From assembly GCF_019929225.1 (NCBI RefSeq), contig NZ_JAHZPA010000001.1:204805-268804 (forward strand): a DNA stretch of 64,000 nucleotides, in the 5' to 3' direction. How positions within the stretch are numbered: the first letter of the stretch is position 1; each line of letters begins with the position of its first letter. Position numbers and translations under genes: made by a program. Shown here piece by piece: positions 24,375 to 34,275 of the stretch. The notes beneath the pieces were generated by a model. It was not told the origin of the DNA and searched no databases. It saw only the letters and a program-made list of their open reading frames with translations. Source of the stretch: Streptococcus sanguinis (GTDB taxonomy: Bacteria > Bacillota > Bacilli > Lactobacillales > Streptococcaceae).

Positions 24375-24432
24375 GAAAGGAAAAGGTATCATGCTGCTTA
24401 TCTGACTGAAGTCAGCATGATGTAAAATAGTA
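24375..24432 (+). promoter_or_regulatory. rnc leader: Shine-Dalgarno, four-codon ORF and hairpin
   Basis: The only strong ribosome site, AAAGGAAAAGG (24377-24386), sits four bases before ATG CTG CTT ATC TGA (24390-24404). ATCATGCTG (24388-24396) pairs perfectly with CAGCATGAT (24413-24421). rnc itself has no Shine-Dalgarno next to its ATG at 24433. This suggests translational control or self-cleavage by RNase III. Confidence 0.5.
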
Positions 24433-25131
24433 ATGGAAAATTTGAAAAAAGCATTGCTGGAGCAGTTTGACTTGGTCTTCTCTGATGAGACCTTGTTGGA
24501 AACGGCTTTTACCCATACGAGCTATGCCAATGAGCACCGCCTCTTAAAAATTTCACACAATGAACGCTTGGAATTTTTAGGAGACGCTGTTCTGCAACTG
24601 ATTATTTCGGAGTATCTGTATACCAAGTATCCTAAGAGACCAGAGGGCGACCTGTCCAAGCTGCGTTCCATGATTGTTCGGGAGGAGAGCCTGGCAGGCT
24701 TTGCCCGTGATTGTCAGTTTGATCAATTTATCAAGCTGGGACGCGGAGAGGAGAAGTCTGGCGGCCGGAATCGTGATACGATTTTAGGAGATTTGTTTGA
24801 GGCCTTTTTAGGTGCCTTGCTCTTAGATAAGGGTGTGGAAGCAGTCAAAAGCTTTCTCTATCAAGTCATGATTCCTAAGGTGGAAGCGGGAGATTTTGAG
24901 CGGGTGACGGACTATAAGACCAAGCTGCAGGAGTTGCTGCAGATTAATGGTGATGTGGAAATTACCTATCAGGTCGTCTCCGAGACAGGGCCGGCTCATG
25001 CCAAAAATTTCGAGGTGGCTGTTCTCATCAATGGTCGCAAGTCCGGTCAAGGCCAGGGGCGTTCTAAAAAGCTGGCCGAGCAGGAAGCTGCTAAAAACGC
25101 ATTTGAAAAGGAAAGTTCTTCATGTTTTTAA
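24433..25131 (+). CDS. rnc: Ribonuclease III
   Basis: 232 residues. The catalytic signature [14 protein letters not shown] (about 41-54) and the second acidic site in [15 protein letters not shown] are intact. The dsRNA-binding domain covers the last 70 residues ([11 protein letters not shown], then [16 protein letters not shown] and [13 protein letters not shown]). It processes rRNA and structured mRNAs. No ribosome site lies directly before the ATG, so the leader may control it. The last ten bases overlap smc. Confidence 0.97.
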   Translation: MENLKKALLEQFDLVFSDETLLETAFTHTSYANEHRLLKISHNERLEFLGDAVLQLIISEYLYTKYPKRPEGDLSKLRSMIVREESLAGFARDCQFDQFIKLGRGEEKSGGRNRDTILGDLFEAFLGALLLDKGVEAVKSFLYQVMIPKVEAGDFERVTDYKTKLQELLQINGDVEITYQVVSETGPAHAKNFEVAVLINGRKSGQGQGRSKKLAEQEAAKNAFEKESSSCF

Positions 25132-28100
25132 AGGAAATTGAAATTCAGGGCTTCAAGTCATTTGCTGATAAGACTAAAGTTGTCTTTGATCAGGGAGTGA
25201 CAGCGGTTGTTGGGCCAAATGGTTCCGGCAAGTCCAATATTACGGAGAGCCTGCGCTGGGCCTTGGGAGAGTCCAGTGTGAAAAGTCTGCGGGGCGGCAA
25301 GATGCCCGATGTGATTTTTGCGGGAACAGAAACCCGCAAGCCCCTTAATTACGCATCCGTGGTAGTGGTTCTGGACAACAGTGACCAATTTATCAAGGAT
25401 GCTGCCAATGAGATTCGGGTGGAGCGTCACATTTACCGCAGCGGTGACAGTGAGTATAAGATTGATGGCAAAAAAGTCCGTCTGCGCGATGTCCATGATC
25501 TTTTCATGGATACAGGGCTGGGACGAGATTCCTTCTCCATCATTTCCCAAGGGAAGGTTGAGGAAATCTTCAACAGCAAGCCAGAGGAACGTCGGGCAAT
25601 CTTTGAAGAAGCTGCTGGAGTGCTTAAGTATAAGACACGTCGTAAGGAAACGGAAAGCAAGCTTAGTCAAACACAGGATAATCTGGACCGTCTGGAAGAC
25701 ATTATCTACGAGCTGGAGAGCCAGGTCAAGCCCTTGGAGAAGCAGGCTGAAACTGCTAAGCGCTTCTTGAGTCTGGATGGCCAGCGTCGAGAGCTTTACT
25801 TAGATGTTTTGGTCGCTCAGCTGACAGTTAACAAGGAAAAGTTGACTCAGGCTGAAGAAGATTTAAGGAATATCCAGCAGGAGCTAACAGCTTACTATAG
25901 CAAGCGCGATGAGCTGGAAGTTGAAAACCAAACCTTGAAGGCCAAGCGCCATGAGCTCAATCAAACTTTGTCTGATGATCAAGCTAGTTTGCTGGAATTG
26001 ACCCGCTTAATCAGTGATTTGGAGCGTCAGATTGATCTTTCTAAGTTGGAGTCCAGTCAGGCAGCGACGAGCCGCCGGGAAAATGAAGAGCGTTTGGCTG
26101 CTTTGTCAGAAAAACTGGCTCAGATAGAAAGCAACATAGAAGACAAGCAGGCTGAATTGAGCCAAATAGCTGCCAAACTGAGTGACAATGAGCAGTCCAT
26201 CGCTGCTTTGGAAGCAGAATTAGCAGACTTTTCAGATGATCCAGACCAGCTGATTGAGCATCTGCGTGAGCAGTATGTCAAGCTCATGCAGGAAGAGGCA
26301 AATCTTTCTAATGACTTGACTTCTCTGGAGAGTCAGCTGGCTAGCGAGCTTAAACTAGCTGAGAGCAAGAAGGCAGACTATGCTAAATTGCAAGGAGATT
26401 TGGAAGCTAGTCAGACTCAGGAACAGGCTGGTTTGGAGGAGTTGGAAATTGCTCGCCAAGCTCTCAAGAATCTACTGGCTGACTACCAAAGTCAGATACA
26501 GTTAGTAGAGAAGCTGGAGGCTGACTATAAGCAGCAGCAGACTAAGATGTTTGATCTTTTGGACGACCTCAAAAACAAGCAGGCACGTTCTAATAGTTTG
26601 GAAGCCATTCTCAAAAATCACAGCAATTTCTATGCTGGGGTCAAGAGTGTGCTGCAGGAAGCTGGCCGACTGGGTGGCATTGTTGGAGCAGTCAGCGAAA
26701 AACTCAGCTTCGATCCCCACTATCAGACAGCGCTGGAAATTGCGTTGGGAGCCAGCAGTCAGAACATTATCGTGAAAGATGAGGCGGCTGCGACTCGGGC
26801 TATCGAATTTCTGAAGAAAAATCGGGCTGGCCGAGCAACCTTCCTGCCTTTAACAACCATCAAGCCGCGTCAGCTGCCTGACCATAACCGTGCTACGATT
26901 GAAAAAAGTGCTGGTTTTCTGGGACTGGCTTCTTCCTTGGTCAGCTATGAATCTTCATTAGACAGCATTTTTCAAAATCTGCTGGGAACGACTGCTATTT
27001 TTGATACAGTGGAGCATGCCAGAGCAGCAGCTCGCCAAGTGCGCTATCAGGTTCGCATGGTGACTTTGGATGGAACAGAGCTTCGGACTGGCGGATCTTA
27101 TGCTGGTGGTGCCAACCGCAATAACAATACTATCTTTATCAAGCCGGAGTTAGATGCTTTGCTTGAAGAGATTAAGCAGAAAAATGTCAGCTTGAAAGAG
27201 CAGGAAGAAGCAGTACAAATTCTGCAAAACCAGCTAAGTCAGGCCAAGCAGGTATTGGAACAAATCAAGACAGACGGTGAGCAGGCTCGCTTGGCTGAGC
27301 AAAAGGCTAATCTAGCCTATGAACAGTTGGCCAAGCGTGTAGAAGAACTCACAAGTCTGAAAAATCTACAGGAGCAGGAGTTGGCTGGTCAGTCTGCTTT
27401 GGATATTTCAGAAGAGAAAGACCGACTGCAGGCCCGCTTGACTGAGATTGAGCAAGAAAAAATGGATATCACTGTAGAAATAGAGCAGGTTAAGTCAAAC
27501 AAAGATGCAGTTCAGGCTCGTTTTGACAAACTTTCCTCTCGTCTAGCTGAACTCAAGCTCCAGCGAACAGAGTTGACCTCCAACCAACGCTTTGAAAAGA
27601 ATGACTTGGAACGTCTGTCCGAGGAAAAAGCTAGCCTTGTAAAAGAGCAGGCGACCTTGGAACTCTTGATGGAGCAAAAGGAGCAGTCCAGCCTGCAAAA
27701 GGTCGATATTACAATCCTGGAAGAGCAATTAGAGACAGCCAAGCAAGAAAAGACTGAGCTAGATCAAAGACTGATTCGTCTGAAATTTGAGCTTGAAGAT
27801 CTAGAAGGTCAGTCTGACGATATTGCCAGTCGTTTGGAGCAAGCCCGCCATCAAAATGAAGAATTGATCCGCCGGCAGGCCAAGTCAGAGGCAGAAAAGG
27901 ATAAGCTCATGGATCTCATGCGCCGTCTGGCAAGCAATTTGACAGATGACTATCAGATGAGTTTCGAAGAAGCAAGCAGCCAGGCTCGTCCGTTAGAAAG
28001 TTTATCAGCTGCTGAAAGTCAGGTGAAGGATTTGGAAAAAGCCATTCGAGCTTTAGGTCCGGTCAATCTGGAAGCAGTTGAGCAGTTTGAAGAAGTCAGC

Positions 28101-28658
28101 AACCGTTTGAACTTCCTCAACGAGCAGCGAGACGACGTCCTATCAGCTAAAAATCTGCTCTTAGAGACGATTGAAGAGATGAATGACGAAGTTAAGGAAC
28201 GCTTTAAATCAACCTTTGAAGCCATTCGTGAAAGCTTTAAGGTGACTTTCCGTCAGATGTTTGGCGGTGGTTCTGCAGACTTGATATTGACGGAGGGAGA
28301 CTTGCTGACGGCTGGTGTAGAAATCTCCGTGCAGCCACCTGGTAAGAAAATCCAGTCACTCAATCTGATGAGCGGTGGCGAGAAGGCCTTGTCAGCTTTG
28401 GCTCTACTCTTCTCAATCATCCGTGTTAAGACCATTCCTTTTGTCATTTTGGATGAGGTCGAAGCAGCGTTGGACGAGGCTAATGTTAAACGCTTTGGGG
28501 ATTATCTCAATCGCTTTGACAAGGACAGCCAATTCATCGTGGTCACTCACCGTAAGGGAACCATGTCAGCTGCAGATTCTATTTACGGAGTTACCATGCA
28601 GGAGTCTGGCGTTTCCAAGATTGTCTCGGTCAAGTTAAAAGATTTAGAAAGTATGTAA
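25122..28658 (+). CDS. smc: Chromosome segregation protein SMC
   Basis: 1178 residues, full length. Walker A is [12 protein letters not shown] (about 29-40). Two long coiled coils rich in E, Q, L and K (about 165-500 and 675-1000) flank a hinge at about 515-640 ([18 protein letters not shown], then YAGGANRNN). The C-terminal head has the signature [18 protein letters not shown] and Walker [17 protein letters not shown]. The dimer with ScpA/ScpB compacts and segregates chromosomes. The start overlaps the rnc end by ten bases, with GAAAGG as ribosome site inside rnc. Confidence 0.98.
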   Translation: MFLKEIEIQGFKSFADKTKVVFDQGVTAVVGPNGSGKSNITESLRWALGESSVKSLRGGKMPDVIFAGTETRKPLNYASVVVVLDNSDQFIKDAANEIRVERHIYRSGDSEYKIDGKKVRLRDVHDLFMDTGLGRDSFSIISQGKVEEIFNSKPEERRAIFEEAAGVLKYKTRRKETESKLSQTQDNLDRLEDIIYELESQVKPLEKQAETAKRFLSLDGQRRELYLDVLVAQLTVNKEKLTQAEEDLRNIQQELTAYYSKRDELEVENQTLKAKRHELNQTLSDDQASLLELTRLISDLERQIDLSKLESSQAATSRRENEERLAALSEKLAQIESNIEDKQAELSQIAAKLSDNEQSIAALEAELADFSDDPDQLIEHLREQYVKLMQEEANLSNDLTSLESQLASELKLAESKKADYAKLQGDLEASQTQEQAGLEELEIARQALKNLLADYQSQIQLVEKLEADYKQQQTKMFDLLDDLKNKQARSNSLEAILKNHSNFYAGVKSVLQEAGRLGGIVGAVSEKLSFDPHYQTALEIALGASSQNIIVKDEAAATRAIEFLKKNRAGRATFLPLTTIKPRQLPDHNRATIEKSAGFLGLASSLVSYESSLDSIFQNLLGTTAIFDTVEHARAAARQVRYQVRMVTLDGTELRTGGSYAGGANRNNNTIFIKPELDALLEEIKQKNVSLKEQEEAVQILQNQLSQAKQVLEQIKTDGEQARLAEQKANLAYEQLAKRVEELTSLKNLQEQELAGQSALDISEEKDRLQARLTEIEQEKMDITVEIEQVKSNKDAVQARFDKLSSRLAELKLQRTELTSNQRFEKNDLERLSEEKASLVKEQATLELLMEQKEQSSLQKVDITILEEQLETAKQEKTELDQRLIRLKFELEDLEGQSDDIASRLEQARHQNEELIRRQAKSEAEKDKLMDLMRRLASNLTDDYQMSFEEASSQARPLESLSAAESQVKDLEKAIRALGPVNLEAVEQFEEVSNRLNFLNEQRDDVLSAKNLLLETIEEMNDEVKERFKSTFEAIRESFKVTFRQMFGGGSADLILTEGDLLTAGVEISVQPPGKKIQSLNLMSGGEKALSALALLFSIIRVKTIPFVILDEVEAALDEANVKRFGDYLNRFDKDSQFIVVTHRKGTMSAADSIYGVTMQESGVSKIVSVKLKDLESM

Positions 28659-28659
28659 C

Positions 28660-29454
28660 ATGAGTATAAAATTAGTAGCAACGGATATGGACGGTACCTT
28701 TTTGGACAGTAAAGGTCAGTTTGATATGGACCGCCTCAAGCAAGTTTTGGCTCGCTTTAAAGAAAAAGATATGTACTTTGCCGTAGCCAGCGGACGGGGC
28801 CTCTTGTCGCTGGAAAAGCTGTTTGAGGAAGTGCGCAATGAGATTATTTTTATTGCTGAAAACGGCAGTTTGGTGGAATTTCACGGCGAGGATCTCTATG
28901 AAGCAACCATGCCACGGGACTTTTATCTCAAGGTTTTTGACAAGCTGCAGGAATCTCCCTATGTCAATGTCAATGAGCTGCTTCTAACGGGCAAACGTGC
29001 CTGCTATGTCTTGGAGACTGTGGATCCGACCTATCTTTCTTTCAGTGCTCATTATAATGAAAATATTCAAAAAGTAGCTAGTTTGGCTGATATCGACGAC
29101 GATATTTTCAAGTTTACGACCAATTTTGCTGAGGACCAAGTCGCAGCTGGTGAAGCTTGGGTCAATGAGAATATCGACGGAGTCAAGGCCATGACAACTG
29201 GCTACAAGTCGATTGACATCGTTCTGGACCATGTGGATAAGGGGGTTGCCATTGTCGAGCTGGCCAAGAAGCTAGACATCGATCTTTCTCAGGTTATGGT
29301 TTTTGGTGATAATCTCAACGATTTGCACATGATGCAGGAGGCTGGCTATCCGATTGCGACTGAAAATGCTCGTCCTGAGATTTTAGAAGTCGCCAAGGAA
29401 GTCATCGGCCACCATGATGCTCAGTCGGTTATCACTTACATGGAGGGATTATAA
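28660..29454 (+). CDS. Cof-type HAD-IIB phosphatase (first of a pair)
   Basis: 264 residues. HAD motif I is ATDMDGTFLDS, motif II is the AVASGRG region, the lysine is near GYKSIDIVLDHVDKG, and motifs III/IV are VFGDNLNDLHMM. The C2B cap lies between about 85 and 190. These enzymes hydrolyse sugar phosphates or nucleotide cofactors. The substrate cannot be named. It starts one base after smc and overlaps the next HAD gene by one base. Confidence 0.9.
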   Translation: MSIKLVATDMDGTFLDSKGQFDMDRLKQVLARFKEKDMYFAVASGRGLLSLEKLFEEVRNEIIFIAENGSLVEFHGEDLYEATMPRDFYLKVFDKLQESPYVNVNELLLTGKRACYVLETVDPTYLSFSAHYNENIQKVASLADIDDDIFKFTTNFAEDQVAAGEAWVNENIDGVKAMTTGYKSIDIVLDHVDKGVAIVELAKKLDIDLSQVMVFGDNLNDLHMMQEAGYPIATENARPEILEVAKEVIGHHDAQSVITYMEGL

Positions 29455-30272
29455 TGGCAGATATAAAACTGATTGCTCTGGACTTGGATGGAACTCTTCT
29501 GACTTCAGACAAGAAGATTTCTGAGCGTAATTTAGCAGCTTTAAAAGCAGCTCAGGATAAGGGAGTTAAGGTAGTCCTGACTACTGGCCGCCCCCTCAAG
29601 GCCATGGACTTTTTCCTGCATGAGCTGGGGACAGACGGTCGAGAGGATGAGTACACCATTACTTTTAATGGTGGTCTTGTTCAGCGCAATACTGGAGAAA
29701 TTCTTGATAAAACAGTCTTTTCTTATGATGATGTAGCTCGGATTTATGAGGAAACAGACAAGCTCCACATACCGCTTGATGCCATCTGCGAAGGACTTGT
29801 CTATCAGATTCAATCCGATCAAGATTCGCTTTATGCTCAGTTCAATCCTGCTCTGACCTTTGAGCCTGTTGATTTCAGCGACTTATCCAGCCAGCAGACT
29901 TATAACAAATGTGTTACTGCTTATGCTCAAGAACCACTGGATGCGGCTATTGAGCAAATTTCACCGGAATTATTTGAGCGCTATGAGATTTTCAAATCAA
30001 GAGAAATGCTGCTGGAGTGGTCCCCTAAAAATGTCCATAAGGCTAATGGCCTAGAGAAACTGATTGCCCATTTAGGTATTGAGAGAAGTCAGGTCATGGC
30101 TTGTGGTGATGAAGCCAACGATCTGTCTATGATTGAGTGGGCTGGTTTGGGAGTGGCCATGCAGAATGCAGTAGCTATTGTCAAAGAAGCGGCCAATGTG
30201 GTGACACCTATGACCAATGATGAGGATGCAGTGGCTTGGGCTATTGAAGAATATGTACTAAAGGAGGATTAG
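29454..30272 (+). CDS. Cof-type HAD-IIB phosphatase, YidA-like (second of a pair)
   Basis: 272 residues. Motif I is ALDLDGTLLTSDKKIS, motif II VLTTGRPLKAM, and the catalytic lysine is in SPKNVHKANGLEKL. Motif III/IV is ACGDEANDLSMIEWAGLGVAMQNA. The closest known type is YidA sugar phosphatase. It differs enough from its neighbour to be an old duplication with a separate substrate. TAATG overlap (stop and start share the A) couples the two. Confidence 0.9.
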   Translation: MADIKLIALDLDGTLLTSDKKISERNLAALKAAQDKGVKVVLTTGRPLKAMDFFLHELGTDGREDEYTITFNGGLVQRNTGEILDKTVFSYDDVARIYEETDKLHIPLDAICEGLVYQIQSDQDSLYAQFNPALTFEPVDFSDLSSQQTYNKCVTAYAQEPLDAAIEQISPELFERYEIFKSREMLLEWSPKNVHKANGLEKLIAHLGIERSQVMACGDEANDLSMIEWAGLGVAMQNAVAIVKEAANVVTPMTNDEDAVAWAIEEYVLKED

Positions 30273-30275
30273 CCG

Positions 30276-31772
30276 ATGGGATTATTTGACCGCCTTTTCG
30301 GCCGAAAAAAACAAGAACCGCCGATTGAAGAAGTTGTCAAGGAAGCATTGGAAAATATTGACGACCTTGAAGAAGAAACAGCACCTGCTCCAGAAGCAGG
30401 AGACAATCTTGAAGCGGAAGCTGTTCAGTCCTATCAGGGCAAGCAGCAACTTGATGAGCAAATTTCGGATACAAAAGATAGTTTGACTGATGTTGAAGAG
30501 CTAGCATCTCAAGCTATCCAAGAAGAAAGCAAGGAGCCAGAGCATGAAAGAGAAATTATTGCAGAAAATCAAGAAATGGCTCAAGGAGCAAGTCAGACTG
30601 AAGAAACTCTAGAAGAGCATCATGCTGAGAGCAGTGACGAAACGGTAGAAGAAGTTGTTGAACAAGCAAAGCTGTCGGATGAAGCATCTTATTATGACGA
30701 GGTGGCAACCGATTCAAATAATGAGTTCGAGCCAGAAACAGCTGAGGAGTCACTAACAGAATCAGAACAGGTCGTTCAAGCAGCTGATGTTGCTGAAGAA
30801 TCAGAAGCAGCCGCTACAGAAGACCATGCTGAACTTCCTCAAGAGGAATCCACTCAGGAAAAATATGACCGCAGCCTAAAGAAGACTCGGACAGGATTTG
30901 GAGCACGACTCAATGCCTTCTTTGCCAATTTCCGCTCAGTAGATGAAGAGTTCTTCGAAGACTTGGAAGAGTTGCTCATCACTAGTGATGTAGGAGTTCA
31001 AGTGGCTTCCAGTCTGACTGAGGAACTACGCTATGAAGCCCGTCTGGAAAATGCTAAAAAACCAGCTGCTCTGCGCCAGCTGATTATTGAAAAATTGGTG
31101 GACATTTATGAGAAAGATGGCCGCTTTAATGAAAAAATCAATTTCCAAAACGGTCTGACTGTCATGCTCTTTGTTGGAGTCAACGGAGTCGGTAAGACGA
31201 CCTCTATCGGTAAACTAGCCTATAAGTACAAACAACAAGGCAAGAAAGTCATGTTGGTAGCTGCAGATACATTCCGAGCTGGAGCAGTAGCTCAGCTGGC
31301 TGAATGGGGGCGGCGCGTTGACGTTCCAGTAGTAACTGGACCTGAGAAGAGCGATCCTGCCAGCGTGGTTTATGATGGTATGGAGCGTGCTCAGGCAGAG
31401 CAGGTTGATGTTCTTATGATTGACACGGCTGGTCGCCTGCAAAATAAGGACAACCTCATGGCGGAGCTGGAGAAAATTGGCCGCATTATTAAGCGAGTGG
31501 ATCCAGAAGCACCACATGAAACTTTCCTAGCTCTCGATGCTTCAACTGGTCAGAATGCTCTGGTTCAGGCCAAGGAATTTTCTAAAATTACTCCAGTCAC
31601 AGGAATTGTATTGACGAAGATTGATGGAACAGCCCGAGGCGGGGTTGTGCTAGCCATTCGTCAGGAATTGGATATTCCAGTGAAGCTGATTGGCTTTGGA
31701 GAAAAGATTGATGATATCGGTGAGTTTAACTCAGAGAACTTTATGAAAGGCCTGCTTGAAGGCTTGGTATAA
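30276..31772 (+). CDS. ftsY: Signal recognition particle receptor FtsY
   Basis: 498 residues. A strongly acidic N-terminal A domain of about 190 residues (Glu, Gln and Ala rich, low complexity) precedes the NG GTPase. G1 is GVNGVGKTTSIGKLA, then AADTFRAGAVAQL, G3 MIDTAGRLQNK, G4 LTKIDGTARGG and the closing GFGEKIDDIGEF. It docks ribosome-SRP complexes at the membrane. It lies three bases after the HAD gene at the end of the rnc-smc cluster and is followed by a terminator. Confidence 0.97.
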   Translation: MGLFDRLFGRKKQEPPIEEVVKEALENIDDLEEETAPAPEAGDNLEAEAVQSYQGKQQLDEQISDTKDSLTDVEELASQAIQEESKEPEHEREIIAENQEMAQGASQTEETLEEHHAESSDETVEEVVEQAKLSDEASYYDEVATDSNNEFEPETAEESLTESEQVVQAADVAEESEAAATEDHAELPQEESTQEKYDRSLKKTRTGFGARLNAFFANFRSVDEEFFEDLEELLITSDVGVQVASSLTEELRYEARLENAKKPAALRQLIIEKLVDIYEKDGRFNEKINFQNGLTVMLFVGVNGVGKTTSIGKLAYKYKQQGKKVMLVAADTFRAGAVAQLAEWGRRVDVPVVTGPEKSDPASVVYDGMERAQAEQVDVLMIDTAGRLQNKDNLMAELEKIGRIIKRVDPEAPHETFLALDASTGQNALVQAKEFSKITPVTGIVLTKIDGTARGGVVLAIRQELDIPVKLIGFGEKIDDIGEFNSENFMKGLLEGLV

Positions 31773-31775
31773 AAC

Positions 31776-31803
31776 AAAAAACCAGTACGAGTACTGGTTT
31801 TTT
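31776..31803. terminator. Bidirectional terminator between ftsY and zwf
   Basis: AAAAACCAGTA and TACTGGTTTTT around CGAG, with A- and T-tracts on both sides. It serves both convergent genes. Confidence 0.85.
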
Positions 31804-31821
31804 ATGAACAATTTTTAAATC

Positions 31822-33282
31822 TTATTTTTTTGGAGACCACTGCCAGTCAGCTCCAAATTCTCTAAGGAGTTCAAAGGAAGCATCTGGTCCCATAGAACCG
31901 ACAGGATACTCATGAAGAGGCACTTCGTTGCTACGCCAGAGCTCTTCAATCTGATCGATCAGCTCCCAGCTTGATCGCACTTCATCCCAGTGGCTGAAGT
32001 TGGTTGAGTCATTGTTAAGGACGTCAAAGATTAATTTTTCGTAAGGATCAGGGGAAGCACCGCTAGCTGTTGCATCTGTTCGATAGTCCAGAGAGAGAGG
32101 AGCTAAGCTGAAGCGCTCGCCGACCTCTTTGCCATTCATGCTGAGTGAAAAGCCCTCAGTCGGCTGGATATGAATGGTCAGAACATTTGGCGCTAATTCC
32201 TCACCAAAGATGGACTCCATCTGCTTAAAGACGATATTGACAAGAGTGCCTTTTTCAGTGAGACGTTTACCAGTCCGGAAGAAAAATGGAACATCACGGA
32301 AACGCTCGCTATTTACGAAGAAAGCTCCTGAAGCAAAGGTTTCAGTCATGGAGTCAGGATTGACATTAGGCTCACTCCGGTAGGAGATGTATTTCTTACC
32401 TTTGACCGTGCCTGACTTATACTGACCGCGGATAAAGAAGCGTTTTAAGTCATCTTTGTCGGGCTGTACCAAGCGTTCAAAAACTTTGACTTTCTCTGCC
32501 CGAATGTCCTCTTTGCTGAAGCTTTTCGGCTTGTCCATAGCTAAGAGTGACAGGAGCTGCAAGGTATGATTCTGAACCATATCTCGTAGAGCACCGGACT
32601 GGTCATAGTAGCCGCCGCGTTCTTCGACACCAAGCTTTTCTGCAAAGGTAATCTGGACATTGTCAATGTAGTCACGATTCCAGATATTTTCAAAGAGAAG
32701 ATTGGCAAAGCGGATAGCAAAGATGCTCTGAATCATTTCCTTGCCTAGATAATGGTCAATACGGAAAATCTGCTCTTCATCAAAGGCTGCCAAGAGTTCT
32801 TCGTTAAGTTGGCTGGCAGTTGCCAAGTCTGTCCCGAAAGGTTTTTCAACAATCAGACGTTCAAATCCTTTGCCATCTACGATGTTTTCAGACTTGAGGT
32901 GTTTGGCAATGGTGCCGAAAAATTGCGGAGCCATGGACAGGAAGAAGAGTTTATTGTGCTCGGCTTGGTACTGCTCATTGAGTCGGTTTTGAAGCTTGCG
33001 CAGCTCAATGTAGTGCTCGGTATCCTGCACATCATGGCTTTGATAGTAGAAGTGACTGGCAAACTCTTGGGCTTGCTCGGGGCTGTCAGCTAAATCAGCG
33101 ATTGCCTCGACAACGACAGACTCAAAATACTCCTTGCTCCAAGGCCGGCGGGCTGTTCCAATAACTGCAAAATGCTTAGAAAGATTGCCAGACTTATAGA
33201 GCCTGAAGAGGGATGGATAGAGTTTTCTTTTGGCCAAGTCACCGCTGGCTCCGAAAATTGTTACAATAACTTTTGAAGACAT
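31822..33282 (-). CDS. zwf: Glucose-6-phosphate 1-dehydrogenase
   Basis: 486 residues. The dinucleotide motif is IFGASGDLAKRKLYPSL (GxxGDLA). The substrate and catalytic motif is RIDHYLGKEMIQ, and EKPFGTDLATA contains the conserved lysine. It oxidises glucose 6-phosphate to 6-phosphogluconolactone and makes NADPH, which would serve the glutathione reductase encoded in this window. It is monocistronic, convergent with ftsY, and its mRNA start is set by an extended -10 at 33313. Confidence 0.97.
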   Translation of the reverse strand: MSSKVIVTIFGASGDLAKRKLYPSLFRLYKSGNLSKHFAVIGTARRPWSKEYFESVVVEAIADLADSPEQAQEFASHFYYQSHDVQDTEHYIELRKLQNRLNEQYQAEHNKLFFLSMAPQFFGTIAKHLKSENIVDGKGFERLIVEKPFGTDLATASQLNEELLAAFDEEQIFRIDHYLGKEMIQSIFAIRFANLLFENIWNRDYIDNVQITFAEKLGVEERGGYYDQSGALRDMVQNHTLQLLSLLAMDKPKSFSKEDIRAEKVKVFERLVQPDKDDLKRFFIRGQYKSGTVKGKKYISYRSEPNVNPDSMTETFASGAFFVNSERFRDVPFFFRTGKRLTEKGTLVNIVFKQMESIFGEELAPNVLTIHIQPTEGFSLSMNGKEVGERFSLAPLSLDYRTDATASGASPDPYEKLIFDVLNNDSTNFSHWDEVRSSWELIDQIEELWRSNEVPLHEYPVGSMGPDASFELLREFGADWQWSPKK

Positions 33283-33312
33283 CCTGATACCTATTTTCTA
33301 AATGATGTCTCT

Positions 33313-33321
33313 ATTTTATCA
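33313..33321 (-). promoter_or_regulatory. Extended -10 promoter of zwf
   Basis: Minus strand TGATAAAAT, with the hexamer at 33318-33313, 31 bases before the start codon. Confidence 0.5.
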
Positions 33322-33414
33322 CAATTTTTCTAAAGATTGTATTCAGAAATTCGGTTTCTGAAAAGGGAGATAAATAGAAAGAATTTGACCGCTGCTTGAA
33401 ACATATTCAAATAC

Positions 33415-33449
33415 AAAAAATGAGGCTTAGACACAATTGTGCCAGCCTC
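33415..33449 (-). terminator. Terminator of the UPF0718/UPF0703 operon
   Basis: GAGGC (33422-33426) pairs with GCCTC (33445-33449) around an inner CACAATTGTG. The minus-strand transcript ends in ATTTTTTG. Confidence 0.7.
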
Positions 33450-33456
33450 GTTTTCT

Positions 33457-34275
33457 TTATTCAAATACCCGATAAACGTAAGGATTGTCCGGTTTTTCTA
33501 CCTTATCAAAGCTTTCAACTTCTAGAGTTGGAAGGCTTTGTCCCAGACTTTTATGGTAGTGCATAGTAATTTTTCCCTTGGCATGAATCCAGGTATTATT
33601 CTCGAAATGCTGAGTATTTCCAGTCGTCAAGAGGCCATAGACACCTGAGTCGGCGATACAATGGATAATACCGAAGCGAAAGAGAAATTGGCTCTTCTGG
33701 TCGCTGGGGTCATTGTAGACAAATCCAGTGAACTCCAGCGTTTTGCCTACAAACTCGTCGGGATAATCATAGATGACCTCCATGATTTCCATGTAGTTCT
33801 CAGTTGTGACCTGAATGGTATCTTGCTTGACATATTTCTTGGCGGCTGCCCGCATTTCTTTTTCGTAAGCCCCTTTTGTAAAGTAGGTGCTGGTGTCTGG
33901 CTTCAGGTATTGGCTGGTTGTTCCTTCGTCCTGCTGAATAGCAGTTGAAGTTCCCTCAGCCAGCGGGAAATGAAATCCTTTAGCCGAAACTGTTGTCGAA
34001 TCCAAGGTAACAGTTGGAAAGAAAATTCCCACAAAAAGTGGAATGACAAGAAGAAGCACGCTACCTAACTTGGCCCAGCGAGTGTTTAAATGACTGTGGA
34101 CCTCCATTTTCTTCATCCAGATGATGAGCTGCACAACTGCCAAGATAAAAGATAGAATCATAGACAAGTAGGCCAGATAGGAGTAGTGGAGATTGATATA
34201 TTGGTTGAGCTTGCCTGTCAGCTGTAGGTACATGGTGATCTCAAAGTAGCCGACTAAGATTAGAAATCGAATCAT
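33457..34275 (-). CDS. UPF0703/TIGR03943 family protein (YcgQ-like)
   Basis: 272 residues from the ATG at 34275, which overlaps the permease stop as ATGA. Hydrophobic helices lie at about 5-20, 33-50 and 70-88. A soluble domain outside follows, with FVGKTLEFTGFVYND, FRFGIIHCIADSGVYGLL and WIHAKGKITMHYH, an OB-like pattern with a conserved cysteine. The family always pairs with a UPF0718 permease, as it does here. Its role is not established. Links to metal handling have been proposed for the Bacillus pair. Confidence 0.82.
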   Translation of the reverse strand: MIRFLILVGYFEITMYLQLTGKLNQYINLHYSYLAYLSMILSFILAVVQLIIWMKKMEVHSHLNTRWAKLGSVLLLVIPLFVGIFFPTVTLDSTTVSAKGFHFPLAEGTSTAIQQDEGTTSQYLKPDTSTYFTKGAYEKEMRAAAKKYVKQDTIQVTTENYMEIMEVIYDYPDEFVGKTLEFTGFVYNDPSDQKSQFLFRFGIIHCIADSGVYGLLTTGNTQHFENNTWIHAKGKITMHYHKSLGQSLPTLEVESFDKVEKPDNPYVYRVFE

